Assembly (NCBI RefSeq): GCF_000526995.1 | Contig: NZ_AZUI01000001.1 | Location: 3,390,001-3,454,000 of the forward strand | DNA: 64,000 nucleotides | Reading direction: 5' to 3' | Source of the DNA: Lacrimispora indolis DSM 755 | GTDB lineage: Bacteria > Bacillota > Clostridia > Lachnospirales > Lachnospiraceae | In this document: in pieces, positions 16,672-25,099 of the stretch | Layout of the letters: the number at the start of each line of letters is the position of its first letter | Position numbering within the stretch: the stretch's first letter is position 1 | Made by a program: the position numbers and the translations under genes | The notes under the pieces: generated by a model | The model's database searches: none | The model's input: the letters and a program-made list of their open reading frames with translations, nothing else | What the model was told of the DNA's origin: nothing

Positions 16672-16715
16672 GCGGGGGGCGAACCGGGAAAAGGTTCATA
16701 CCCCCGCTTTTCTTT
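16672..16715 (+). terminator. Intrinsic terminator
   Basis: GCGGGGG (16672-16678) pairs with CCCCCGC (16701-16707), with an inner GAACC/GGTTC stem, followed by TTTTCTTT. Confidence 0.9.
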
Positions 16716-16743
16716 GTGCATAAATGAGTAAAAATTTATTGTA

Positions 16744-18243
16744 ATGATTTCGCTCAGGATTTATAATGAACCCGGAATATATCAACGGATTCTTAAGGGA
16801 CAGGTGTTTACGTATATGATGACTGATAGGGAGAAGGACCATTACTCGCAGAAGGTAATGATTTTGTTTGGCCTGGTGGTTACGGTAATTGTGGGAGTAT
16901 TCGCTTTAAACATTTGTTATTTCAAGGAGGTGGAAAAGATCCTGATAGAACAGACTTATCAGGATTTGGAGAAGGAAAGTGACGGGACATTGGCTGAACT
17001 TCAGAGAATAATCCAGGACAGGCTTGAAATGCTTGAAATATTTTCTGCATACGGTGATCCTCCGGAAGGACAGGATATAGAAAAGTGGCGGGGAAATTCA
17101 GAGACGTTTGAAACAGGGGGCTTACGGCTGGGGATTTCCGATGACCAGGGGATCATGTATTATGGAAACAATGAGTCACGGGATGTTTCCAAAAGCAGTG
17201 ATTACCAAAGGGCGTTAAGCGGAAAGAACAGCATTTCCAGATTGTCTTTAAATGATTCTGACGGCCATGGGGGGATCGTTCTGACGGTTCCTGTAATAAG
17301 GGAGGGTCAGGTAAAGGGAGCAGCCTGCATGGAGTATACCGGTGCGGAACTGGGGAAATATTTAAATAACACGGAAATAAGCAGGTACGGAGCCAATCTG
17401 GTTTTCACAAAGACCGGAGAACTGGTGGCCTTCTGCCCTGGATACGAAAATTACGGCACCATTTACGATATGCTGAAGCTCATGGATTTTAAGGACGGGC
17501 AGTCTTTGGAACAGCTAAAAAAGGCGGTGGAGAGCGGGCTTTCCGGATATACTGTCTATGACCGCAATGGCAGCAGGGAGCTTCTTTATTATCAGCCTGC
17601 AGGAATCGGGGACTGGATGGTGGCTTCTCTGGTGCAAACAGAAGGCTATGAGAGCACTCTTCAAAGGATCGAAAGGCTGTCGGAACGCTTTGTTGCAGGT
17701 TCTACCTTTTTGCTGGCCTGTACGGTTTTGCTGATCATCTGTATTCTCCATCTGCGGAAAAAGGAATCCAAACGGGCGCAAAAGGATTATTTAACAGGGG
17801 TTTATACCAGGGAGACAGCCAAAAAGCTGGTGGAACAAGGGCTGAGAGCCGGAGGGAAAAAACGGTTTTATGCCTGTATGTTCCTTGATATTGATGATTT
17901 TAAGAAGATCAACGACACCTTTGGCCATCAAAAGGGAGACCTGGTTCTGACCCAGGCGGGAAAGATCTTAATCGACTGTACAAGGCAAGAGGATGTGATC
18001 GTCCGCTTTGGCGGGGATGAATTCTGCATATGGCTCTACGGCGTCAGCGGGAGGAAGCAGCCGGAGGCCATTGCAAAACGGATATTAAATGCGTTTCACG
18101 TTTCAGGAACCATTCATGCAAGCATTGGAATCACCCTGGTAGGAGAAGAAGAAACAGAATACGATGCCATTTTAAAACGGGCGGATCAGGCCTTATACCA
18201 GGCTAAGAGAAAAGGAAAGAATCAGTTTGCGCTCCAGCTTTGA
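16744..18243 (+). CDS. Membrane diguanylate cyclase with extracytoplasmic sensor domain
   Basis: Makes cyclic di-GMP from two GTP. Layout: a helix near residues 40-60, an extracytoplasmic Cache/PAS-like sensor of about 250 residues, a second helix near 320-340, then a GGDEF domain. The GGDEF motif is intact at about residues 423-427. An RxxD inhibitory site (RQED) lies exactly five residues before it, so product inhibition is likely. The start is uncertain: the ATG at 16744 has no clear ribosome site, and in-frame ATGs near 16819 would still keep the first helix. No cyclic di-GMP effector was recognised nearby. Confidence 0.93.
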   Translation: MISLRIYNEPGIYQRILKGQVFTYMMTDREKDHYSQKVMILFGLVVTVIVGVFALNICYFKEVEKILIEQTYQDLEKESDGTLAELQRIIQDRLEMLEIFSAYGDPPEGQDIEKWRGNSETFETGGLRLGISDDQGIMYYGNNESRDVSKSSDYQRALSGKNSISRLSLNDSDGHGGIVLTVPVIREGQVKGAACMEYTGAELGKYLNNTEISRYGANLVFTKTGELVAFCPGYENYGTIYDMLKLMDFKDGQSLEQLKKAVESGLSGYTVYDRNGSRELLYYQPAGIGDWMVASLVQTEGYESTLQRIERLSERFVAGSTFLLACTVLLIICILHLRKKESKRAQKDYLTGVYTRETAKKLVEQGLRAGGKKRFYACMFLDIDDFKKINDTFGHQKGDLVLTQAGKILIDCTRQEDVIVRFGGDEFCIWLYGVSGRKQPEAIAKRILNAFHVSGTIHASIGITLVGEEETEYDAILKRADQALYQAKRKGKNQFALQL

Positions 18244-18276
18244 TGCTTTCGGGTAAGCCCATTGTTCTGCCTCTCC

Positions 18277-18305
18277 TTGAAAGTCCTATGGATTTCAGGT
18301 ATAAT
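18277..18305 (+). promoter_or_regulatory. Promoter for the dehydrogenase pair
   Basis: TTGAAA (18277-18282), 17 bp, TATAAT (18300-18305). Copy one of the hairpin repeat begins 6 bases downstream, within the leader. Confidence 0.78.
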
Positions 18306-18310
18306 GAAAT

Positions 18311-18361
18311 TTAACCGAATTAAGTAAGCAGCGAAGCGGATTGCGGATATCCGCTTGACTG
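18311..18361 (+). repeat. Hairpin leader repeat, copy 1
   Basis: A 51-base unit that shares 44 of 51 positions with the unit at 19172-19222. It contains the stem AAGCGGAT/ATCCGCTT and the palindrome GCGGATATCCGC. It lies between the promoter and the ribosome site of the aspartate dehydrogenase-like gene. Confidence 0.8.
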
Positions 18362-18389
18362 TTTTTAAAACTACGAAAAGGAGAAAAGC

Positions 18390-19175
18390 ATGAATAAGCT
18401 TAAGCTTGGAATTATAGGAAACGGATATCTTGGAGAAATCATTGCGGGAGCATGGAGAGATGGTTTATTGCCGGAATATGAGCTGGTGGGAATTATGGGA
18501 AGGACAAAGGAAAAGACGGATGCCCTGGCAAATGAGATGGGTTGTAAGTCCTGCTCCGGGATCGGTGAACTGCTGGAATTAAAACCGGATTACATCGCTG
18601 AGGCAGCATCTGTAGCTTCCGTTAAGGATATGGCGGAAAAGATCCTGACAAATGGCTCCAACTTCATCGTACTGTCCATCGGCGCCTTTGCAGATCAGGA
18701 ATTTTATGAAAAGGTGAAGGAAACAGCCAAAAAACATAATACCAGGGTATACATTGCCTCAGGAGCTGTAGGCGGATTTGATGTGCTCCGCACGGTTTCC
18801 CTTATGGGAGAGGCAACAGCCGGGATCGAGACCAGAAAGGGACCGGAATCCTTAAGAAATACCCCTCTTTTTGGGGAGCATCTGTTGACTGATGAAGAAA
18901 GCACCATGGTGTTTGAAGGCAATGCAAAGGAGGCCATTGGTCTTCTTCCCACAAAGGTGAATGTCGCAGTAGCGTCTTCCCTGGCAACGGCAGGCCCTGA
19001 TAGGACAAAGGTGAACATTCACAGCGTTCCGGAAATGATCGGGGATGATCATAAGATCACCGCGGAAATTGACGGAGTGAAAGCGGTGGTGGATATTTAT
19101 TCAAGCAACAGTGCCATTGCCGGCTGGAGTGTGGTGGCTGTGCTGCAAAACATTGTGTCACCGGTGGTTTTTTAA
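18390..19175 (+). CDS. Aspartate dehydrogenase-like (NadX/DUF108) oxidoreductase
   Basis: A 261-aa NAD(P)-dependent dehydrogenase. The N-terminal Rossmann motif reads LGIIGNGYLGEIIA. The C-terminal part carries the DUF108-type core (IASGAVGGFDVLRT, NVAVASSLATAGPD, and a conserved-looking His in KVNIHSVPEM). Known members convert aspartate to iminoaspartate for NAD synthesis or degrade amino acids. No nadA or nadC lies beside it, so the substrate here is uncertain. AAAGGAG precedes the ATG. The next gene starts 59 bases later and is preceded by the same hairpin repeat. Confidence 0.83.
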   Translation: MNKLKLGIIGNGYLGEIIAGAWRDGLLPEYELVGIMGRTKEKTDALANEMGCKSCSGIGELLELKPDYIAEAASVASVKDMAEKILTNGSNFIVLSIGAFADQEFYEKVKETAKKHNTRVYIASGAVGGFDVLRTVSLMGEATAGIETRKGPESLRNTPLFGEHLLTDEESTMVFEGNAKEAIGLLPTKVNVAVASSLATAGPDRTKVNIHSVPEMIGDDHKITAEIDGVKAVVDIYSSNSAIAGWSVVAVLQNIVSPVVF

Positions 19176-19222
19176 CCGAATCAAGCAAGAAGCGAAGCGG
19201 ATCGGGAATATCCGTTTGACTG
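19172..19222 (+). repeat. Hairpin leader repeat, copy 2
   Basis: Same 51-base unit as at 18311, with seven substitutions. The stem AAGCGGAT/ATCCGTTT is kept through a G-U pair. It starts at the stop codon of the upstream gene and ends just before the GGAGG of the next. Confidence 0.8.
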
Positions 19223-19234
19223 GAGGAAGAGAAA

Positions 19235-20149
19235 ATGTTTGAGAAATTAGTTGCCATTGAGCCGGTAAGCCTGGTGGAAGAGGCGGAGAAAGAGCTTTCT
19301 CGCTATGCAAAACAGGTGGTAATGTATGAGGACATTCCTTGTGACGATGAGGAGATCGTAAGGCGGATCGGAGATGCGGATGGAGTGCTTTTAAGCTATA
19401 CCTCCAGAATCAGCCGGTTTGTCTTTGAAAGATGCCCTAATGTAAAGTATGTTGGGATGTGCTGCAGCCTTTATTCAAAGGAAAGTGCCAACGTGGACAT
19501 CGCCTATGCCGAAGAACACGGGATCACAGTTCTGGGGATCCGTGATTACGGTGATGCGGGAGTGGTGGAATACGCCATCTGTGAGCTGGTGCGGTTCCTT
19601 CACGGATATGACAGGCCCATGTGGAAGGATATGCCTGTGGAGATCACCGGATTAAAGACAGGGATCATTGGAATGGGTGTTTCCGGAGGAATGATCGCTG
19701 ATGCCTTAAAGTTTCTGGGAGCGGATGTTTCCTATTACAGCAGAAGCAGAAAGCCGGATCATGAAAAAAAGGGAATGAAGTATCTTCCCCTGGTAGAGCT
19801 TTTGGAGAGCAGTGAGGTGGTGTTTACCTGTTTAAACAAGAACGTGATTCTGCTTCACGAGGAGGAATTCCAAAGGCTTGGAAATGGAAAGATCCTCTTT
19901 AATACATCCATTGGACCTGCCTTTGAGCCGGAGGATTTAAAAAACTGGCTGGATGCGGGGGATAACCGGTTTGCCTGTGATACCGCGGGAGCAATTGGAG
20001 ATATTACCGGAGAGCTTTTAAAGCATCCAAAGGTATTCTGCGTCAATGCTTCGGCCGGAAGAACCAGGCAGGCCTTTGGCATCTTAAGTGAAAAGGTGCT
20101 TGATAATATCCGGAGGTTTTTGGAGAACAGGAAAGTTTCTATTGTATAA
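19235..20149 (+). CDS. Atypical D-isomer 2-hydroxyacid dehydrogenase family protein
   Basis: Fold of D-2-hydroxyacid dehydrogenases: an N-terminal flavodoxin-like half (DGVLLSYTSRISRFVFERCPNVKYVG) and a Rossmann half with GIIGMGVSGGMIADALKFLG. The usual catalytic signature looks altered. The segment that normally reads N-x-x-R-G with the substrate-binding arginine is NTSIGPAFE here, and the catalytic histidine region is NASAGRTRQ. It may therefore act on an unusual substrate or not be a standard dehydrogenase. GGAGG precedes the ATG. Probably cotranscribed with the aspartate dehydrogenase-like gene. Confidence 0.8.
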   Translation: MFEKLVAIEPVSLVEEAEKELSRYAKQVVMYEDIPCDDEEIVRRIGDADGVLLSYTSRISRFVFERCPNVKYVGMCCSLYSKESANVDIAYAEEHGITVLGIRDYGDAGVVEYAICELVRFLHGYDRPMWKDMPVEITGLKTGIIGMGVSGGMIADALKFLGADVSYYSRSRKPDHEKKGMKYLPLVELLESSEVVFTCLNKNVILLHEEEFQRLGNGKILFNTSIGPAFEPEDLKNWLDAGDNRFACDTAGAIGDITGELLKHPKVFCVNASAGRTRQAFGILSEKVLDNIRRFLENRKVSIV

Positions 20150-20170
20150 AAAACCCTGTTAAGGTATAAT
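20142..20170 (+). promoter_or_regulatory. Promoter of the nusB-recN operon
   Basis: TTGTAT (20142-20147), 17 bp, TATAAT (20165-20170), about 45 bases before nusB. Confidence 0.75.
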
Positions 20171-20214
20171 AATTCCAAATGTCCAGAAAATCACCAATAG
20201 GAGGACCATGGGAA

Positions 20215-20658
20215 ATGACCAGAAGTAAATTGCGTGAACACTGCTTTAAGATGCTCTTTTGTGCGGATTTTTATCCCGCAGAGGAGAAGACCGGGCAGCT
20301 TATCCAATATTTTGAGGAACCGAAAGAGGATGACCTAAACGCCGAGGGCGTGGAGGAGATCATCCACGATGTTGATATGAGTGAAGAGAATGCTGCTTAT
20401 TTAAGGGAAAAGGCAGAGTCCGTAATGGTCAGAATCCCGGAACTGGATTCAAAGATCAACGAAGTAGCCGAAGGATGGAAGACGAAACGTATGGGTAAGG
20501 CGGAACTTACCATTCTCCGCCTGGCCCTTTATGAGATTTTATTTGATGAGGAAGTGCCGGAAAAGGTAGCCATCAATGAAGCTGTGGAACTGGCTAAAAA
20601 GTACGGCGGGAATGAATCTCCGGCATTTATAAACGGAGTCCTGGCAAAGCTGGTGTAA
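20215..20658 (+). CDS. nusB: Transcription antitermination factor NusB
   Basis: A 147-aa all-helical RNA-binding protein acting with NusE (S10) in rRNA antitermination. The conserved C-terminal block KAELTILRLALYEILFDEEVP and VAINEAVELAKKYGG is complete. A longer frame opens at 20179, but the ATG at 20215 with GGAGG upstream gives the family start TRSKLREHCFKMLF. First gene of a tightly packed operon, with xseA 2 bases downstream. Confidence 0.95.
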   Translation: MTRSKLREHCFKMLFCADFYPAEEKTGQLIQYFEEPKEDDLNAEGVEEIIHDVDMSEENAAYLREKAESVMVRIPELDSKINEVAEGWKTKRMGKAELTILRLALYEILFDEEVPEKVAINEAVELAKKYGGNESPAFINGVLAKLV

Positions 20659-20660
20659 TT

Positions 20661-22013
20661 ATGGCAAGTGTATATTCCGTTACCCAGGTCAATGCTTATA
20701 TTAAAAATATGTTTGCCCAGGATTTTGCCTTAAACCGGATCTCTGTCAAAGGCGAGGTGTCCAACTGCAAGTACCATACCTCCGGCCATATTTACTTTAC
20801 CTTAAAAGACGGGAAATCTTCCATGGCAGCGGTGATGTTTGCCGGCCACAGGAAAGGGCTTGCTTTTAAACTGGAAGAAGGACAGCAGGTAGTGGTAAAG
20901 GGCAGCGTGGAGGTTTATGAGCGGGACGGAAGATATCAGCTCTACGCCCAGGAGATCACAAAAGAAGGAATCGGCGATTTATTTGAAAGGTTCCAAAAAC
21001 TCCGTGATGAACTGGAAGAGATGGGGATGTTTTCCCCTGAATATAAGAAACCAATTCCAAGGCATGCAAAAACCGTAGGGATCGTGACGGCTCCTACGGG
21101 AGCGGCCATCCGGGATATCATGAATATCTCGGCAAGGCGCAACCCTTATGTGCAGCTGTTTCTCTATCCGGCACTTGTCCAGGGGGAGAACGCAAAGGAA
21201 AGTATTGTAAAGGGAATCGAAACCCTGGACCAGATGGGCCTTGATGTCCTGATCGTGGGGCGGGGCGGCGGTTCCATTGAGGATTTGTGGGCATTTAATG
21301 AAGAAGTTGTGGCCAGGGCTGTCTTTCATTGCACCACTCCGGTGATTTCTGCCGTGGGCCATGAAACCGATGTGACTATTACCGATTATGTGGCGGACAT
21401 GCGTGCGCCAACCCCCTCGGCAGCGGCCGAGCTGGCTGTATTTGATTACCGCCTGTTCGAAGAACAGGTGGGGCTGTATGGCAATACCCTTTTAAGGACC
21501 ATGGAAAGAAAACTGGAACGATATCGTTTTCAGGGAAACCAATACGCCTTAAAACTGAAAATATACGACCCAAAGCGCCGGATCCATGAAAGCCGTCAAA
21601 GGCTTGCGGACATAGAGGACAGGCTGAAAAACCTTATTCTTGTAAAGACGGCTGCAGGCCGGACAAGGGCAGAAGAAGGAAGGCTCCGCATGCAGCAGCT
21701 CATAGAAAAGCAGACGGTGCGGGACAGGCACAGGCTGGAGCTTCTCATCAGCCGTCTGGAAGCTGGATCCCCTTTAAAAAGAATTGGCGGCGGGTACGGC
21801 TTTGTGACCGACGGAAAAAATAAGCGGATCAATTCCGTGAACCAGGTAAAGGCCGGAGACAGGATAGGAGTACGGCTTAAGGATGGCAGCATGGAGGCAG
21901 TGGTTTCCCGCATTGCCCCGGAGGAATCCGGCTTATCAGAAAGCCGGAAGGAAGCAGCTTCCAGGTATGACTGTATTCCCCTGGAAGACGGGCAGGAAAA
22001 GGAAACTGAATAA
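20661..22013 (+). CDS. xseA: Exodeoxyribonuclease VII large subunit
   Basis: A 450-aa catalytic subunit of ExoVII, which degrades single-stranded DNA from both ends. It has an N-terminal OB fold (ISVKGEVSNCKYHTSGHIYFTLKD) and a nuclease core with VIVGRGGGSIEDLWAFNEE and VISAVGHETD. A long coiled-coil region (about residues 260-380) follows, then a C-terminal GYGFVTD segment. The nonconserved tail after residue 420 is charged. It starts 2 bases after nusB ends. xseB follows. Confidence 0.97.
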   Translation: MASVYSVTQVNAYIKNMFAQDFALNRISVKGEVSNCKYHTSGHIYFTLKDGKSSMAAVMFAGHRKGLAFKLEEGQQVVVKGSVEVYERDGRYQLYAQEITKEGIGDLFERFQKLRDELEEMGMFSPEYKKPIPRHAKTVGIVTAPTGAAIRDIMNISARRNPYVQLFLYPALVQGENAKESIVKGIETLDQMGLDVLIVGRGGGSIEDLWAFNEEVVARAVFHCTTPVISAVGHETDVTITDYVADMRAPTPSAAAELAVFDYRLFEEQVGLYGNTLLRTMERKLERYRFQGNQYALKLKIYDPKRRIHESRQRLADIEDRLKNLILVKTAAGRTRAEEGRLRMQQLIEKQTVRDRHRLELLISRLEAGSPLKRIGGGYGFVTDGKNKRINSVNQVKAGDRIGVRLKDGSMEAVVSRIAPEESGLSESRKEAASRYDCIPLEDGQEKETE

Positions 22014-22027
22014 GGAGAACCGGACTT

Positions 22028-22240
22028 ATGGCGGCAAAAAAAGAAAAGACCATTGAAGAGACATTCAGCGAGCTGGAAGAGCTCATTAAGAAACTGGAAA
22101 GCGGAGAAAGCTCTCTGGAGGAATCCTTCCAGTATTATGAGACAGGCATGAAGCTTGTAAAGTTCTGCAATGAAAAAATAGATAAGGTTGAAAAGAAGAT
22201 TATCGTGTTAGAGGAAAATGGTGAGGAACATGAACTTTAA
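22028..22240 (+). CDS. xseB: Exodeoxyribonuclease VII small subunit
   Basis: A 70-aa helical protein with the family pattern ETFSELEELIKKLESGESSLEESFQYYETGMKL. It packs on the coiled coil of XseA. The gene overlaps the start of ispA by about 11 bases. Confidence 0.95.
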   Translation: MAAKKEKTIEETFSELEELIKKLESGESSLEESFQYYETGMKLVKFCNEKIDKVEKKIIVLEENGEEHEL

Positions 22241-23117
22241 TGAAGTGTTTTCTGCCCGCACAGAAGAAGTGGGGCACATTGTGGAAACATACCTTCCTCC
22301 TGTGGAGGGCTATCAGAGTACGGTGCTGGCGGCGATGGATTACAGCGTCAGGGCCGGAGGAAAAAGGCTTCGTCCCATGCTGATGGAGGAGACCTACCGA
22401 TTATTCGGCGGCAGGGGAAAAGAGATCGAGCCGTTTATGGCGGCGATTGAGATGATTCACACCTCCTCCCTGATCCACGATGACCTTCCCTGTATGGATA
22501 ATGATACCCTGCGCCGGGGCTTGCCTACGGCATGGGTGAAATTCGGCTATGACATGGCAGTGCTGGCAGGAGACGGCCTGCTGATTTATTCCATGGAGAC
22601 GGCTGCAAAAGCTCTTTCCATGAGCGGCAGGCCGGATCTGGTTGCCAGATGCATGGGGATCTTAGCGGAGAAAACAGGAATCTATGGAATGATAGGCGGT
22701 CAGACCGTTGATGTGGAGCTGGCAGGAAAACCCATTCCCAAGGAAAAGCTGAATTTCATTTACCGGCTGAAGACAGGAGCGCTTATAGAGGCTTCCATGA
22801 TGATCGGAGCCGTTCTTGGAGGAGCGGATGAAGCACAGCTGAAGCTGGTGGAGAACATGGCTTCCTGCCTCGGAATGGCGTTTCAGATCCAGGATGATAT
22901 CCTGGACTTAATCAGCAGTGAGGAGGTTCTTGGAAAGCCTGTACTCAGCGATGAAAAGAACCACAAAACCACCTATGTAACCCTGGAGGGAATAAAAAAG
23001 GCGAAGCAGGATGTGGAGATGATTTCAGAAGAGGCGATTTCCTGCCTCCATGAGCTTCCCGGACAGAATGAATTTCTGGAAGCACTCATACGGATGCTGG
23101 TGAACCGGGAAAAGTAA
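22230..23117 (+). CDS. ispA: Farnesyl diphosphate synthase (polyprenyl synthetase)
   Basis: Condenses isopentenyl diphosphate with allylic diphosphates to make C15 (possibly C10 to C20) precursors for undecaprenol and quinone-like lipids. The first aspartate-rich motif DDLPCMDND lies at about residue 84 and the second (DDILD) near residue 213. The two extra residues in the first motif are typical of bacterial short-chain synthases. ATGs at 22218 and 22230 are both possible; the later one gives MNFNEVFSAR. Cotranscribed with dxs, the enzyme feeding the same pathway. Confidence 0.95.
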   Translation: MNFNEVFSARTEEVGHIVETYLPPVEGYQSTVLAAMDYSVRAGGKRLRPMLMEETYRLFGGRGKEIEPFMAAIEMIHTSSLIHDDLPCMDNDTLRRGLPTAWVKFGYDMAVLAGDGLLIYSMETAAKALSMSGRPDLVARCMGILAEKTGIYGMIGGQTVDVELAGKPIPKEKLNFIYRLKTGALIEASMMIGAVLGGADEAQLKLVENMASCLGMAFQIQDDILDLISSEEVLGKPVLSDEKNHKTTYVTLEGIKKAKQDVEMISEEAISCLHELPGQNEFLEALIRMLVNREK

Positions 23118-23172
23118 GCGGAAGTCCGGCTGTATGGCCAAACCTAACGCAAATAGAGGATCTGATAAAAAT

Positions 23173-25074
23173 ATGATACTGGAATTAATAAATGGGCCTG
23201 AGGATATCAAAAAGCTGACAAAGCAGGAGCTTGATATTTTAAGCCAGGAAATTCGTGATTTTTTGGTAGAGAAAATAAGCGTCACAGGCGGTCATCTGGC
23301 TTCCAATCTGGGAGTGGTGGAACTGACCATGGCCATATATCTGGCTTTTGACCTTCCAAAGGATAAAGTCATCTGGGACGTAGGACATCAGTCCTATACC
23401 CATAAAATATTAAGCGGCAGAAGAGGAGAGTTTGATGATCTGCGGCAGTACGGCGGCATAAGCGGCTTTCCAAAGAGAAAAGAAAGCCCTTGTGATGCCT
23501 TTGATACCGGTCACAGCTCTACCTCTATTTCCGCCGGGCTGGGACTGGCCCAGGCAAGAGATGTGCTGGGTGAGAATCATTTCGTGGTATCCGTCATCGG
23601 AGACGGAGCCTTAACAGGCGGAATGGCTTATGAAGCTTTAAACAATGCGGCCAGGATAAAGAAAAATTTCATCATTATCCTAAACGATAATAACATGTCC
23701 ATCTCCGAAAATGTGGGAGGCATGTCTACGTATTTAAACAGCATCCGTACCGGAGAGGGGTATCTGGATTTAAAGAAGCACGTGACCAATGTGCTGTCCA
23801 GGATCCCGGTCATCGGAGAGCAGATCATCGATAAGATCAGCAGGACAAAGGACGGCATCAAGCAGCTTCTCATACCAGGGATGCTGTTTGAAAACATGGG
23901 AATTACCTATCTTGGACCTGTGGATGGCCATAATGTAAAGGCTCTTTCCAGGACCTTAAGGGAGGCGAAAAAGCTTCCGCATACGGTTCTGGTCCATGTG
24001 ATCACCCAGAAAGGCAAGGGATATGCCCTGGCGGAGAGGAATCCTTCCAAATTCCATGGAGTGGAGCCTTTCAATATTATCACCGGAGAATCGAAAAAGA
24101 AGAAGAAAAATCCCAGCTATACGGATGTGTTTTCCAAAACCGTCTGTCGTCTGGCTGAACAAGATAAAAGAATCGTGGCGGTAACGGCGGCCATGCCGGA
24201 TGGAACAGGTTTAAAGCGGTTTTCCCGTCTATATCCGGGCCGTTTTTTTGACGTGGGAATTGCGGAGGAACATGCGGTGACCTCGGCGGCCGGAATGGCG
24301 GCCGGCGGCTTAAAGCCGATTGTGGCCGTTTATTCATCATTTTTACAGCGTGGCTTTGACCAGATTCTTCATGATGTATGCATCCAGAACCTGCCGGTTG
24401 TCTTTGCTATAGACCGTGCGGGACTTGTAGGCAGCGACGGGGAGACTCATCAGGGGATTTTTGATTTGTCCTATTTGACTGCCATCCCCAATATGAGCGT
24501 GTTTGCACCGAAAAATTTATGGGAGCTCATGGATGGAATGGAATTTGCTCTTTCCTATAATGGCCCTTTTGCGGTGCGCTATCCAAGAGGAGAGGCATAC
24601 CAGGGTTTAAAGAATTTCCGCGCCCCCATTGAATACGGCAAGGGAGAGATGATTTATGAGGAAAGTGATATCGCTCTTCTGGCAGTGGGAAGCATGGTGA
24701 GCACGGGAGAGCATGTGAGGCAAAAGCTGAAGGCGGAAGGCTGGAACTGCACTCTGGCTAACGGACGGTTCGTGAAGCCTTTTGACAAAGAACTGGTGGA
24801 CCGGCTGGCAAAGAATCACTGGCTTTTGGTGATCATGGAAGAAAATGTACTTCAGGGAGGTTATTGCCCTGCGGTTGCCAGCTATATTCATGAGCATTAT
24901 CCATATGTAAAGGTCATGAACATCGCCTTGCCGGATTCCTATGTGGAGCATGGCAACGTGTCCCTTCTTCGCAAGGGACTGGGCATTGACAGTGATTCCA
25001 TCATATGGAGGCTTAAAAAGGAATATCTGGACACAGAACGTCAGAACGCGGAATGGAAAAGGACAAATTATTAA
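23173..25074 (+). CDS. dxs: 1-deoxy-D-xylulose-5-phosphate synthase
   Basis: Thiamine-diphosphate enzyme joining pyruvate and glyceraldehyde 3-phosphate, the entry step of the MEP isoprenoid pathway. The ThDP motif starts at GDGALTGGMAYEALNNA and ends in NDNNMSIS. The transketolase-like central and C-terminal domains are complete (GIAEEHAV, DRAGLVGSDGETHQG, RYPRGE). The frame opens at 23134, but the family usually starts MILE, as at 23173 (633 aa). The ribosome site for either start is mediocre. Confidence 0.96.
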   Translation: MILELINGPEDIKKLTKQELDILSQEIRDFLVEKISVTGGHLASNLGVVELTMAIYLAFDLPKDKVIWDVGHQSYTHKILSGRRGEFDDLRQYGGISGFPKRKESPCDAFDTGHSSTSISAGLGLAQARDVLGENHFVVSVIGDGALTGGMAYEALNNAARIKKNFIIILNDNNMSISENVGGMSTYLNSIRTGEGYLDLKKHVTNVLSRIPVIGEQIIDKISRTKDGIKQLLIPGMLFENMGITYLGPVDGHNVKALSRTLREAKKLPHTVLVHVITQKGKGYALAERNPSKFHGVEPFNIITGESKKKKKNPSYTDVFSKTVCRLAEQDKRIVAVTAAMPDGTGLKRFSRLYPGRFFDVGIAEEHAVTSAAGMAAGGLKPIVAVYSSFLQRGFDQILHDVCIQNLPVVFAIDRAGLVGSDGETHQGIFDLSYLTAIPNMSVFAPKNLWELMDGMEFALSYNGPFAVRYPRGEAYQGLKNFRAPIEYGKGEMIYEESDIALLAVGSMVSTGEHVRQKLKAEGWNCTLANGRFVKPFDKELVDRLAKNHWLLVIMEENVLQGGYCPAVASYIHEHYPYVKVMNIALPDSYVEHGNVSLLRKGLGIDSDSIIWRLKKEYLDTERQNAEWKRTNY

Positions 25075-25099
25075 GATAAAACAGAGGAAATGAAAAGGA

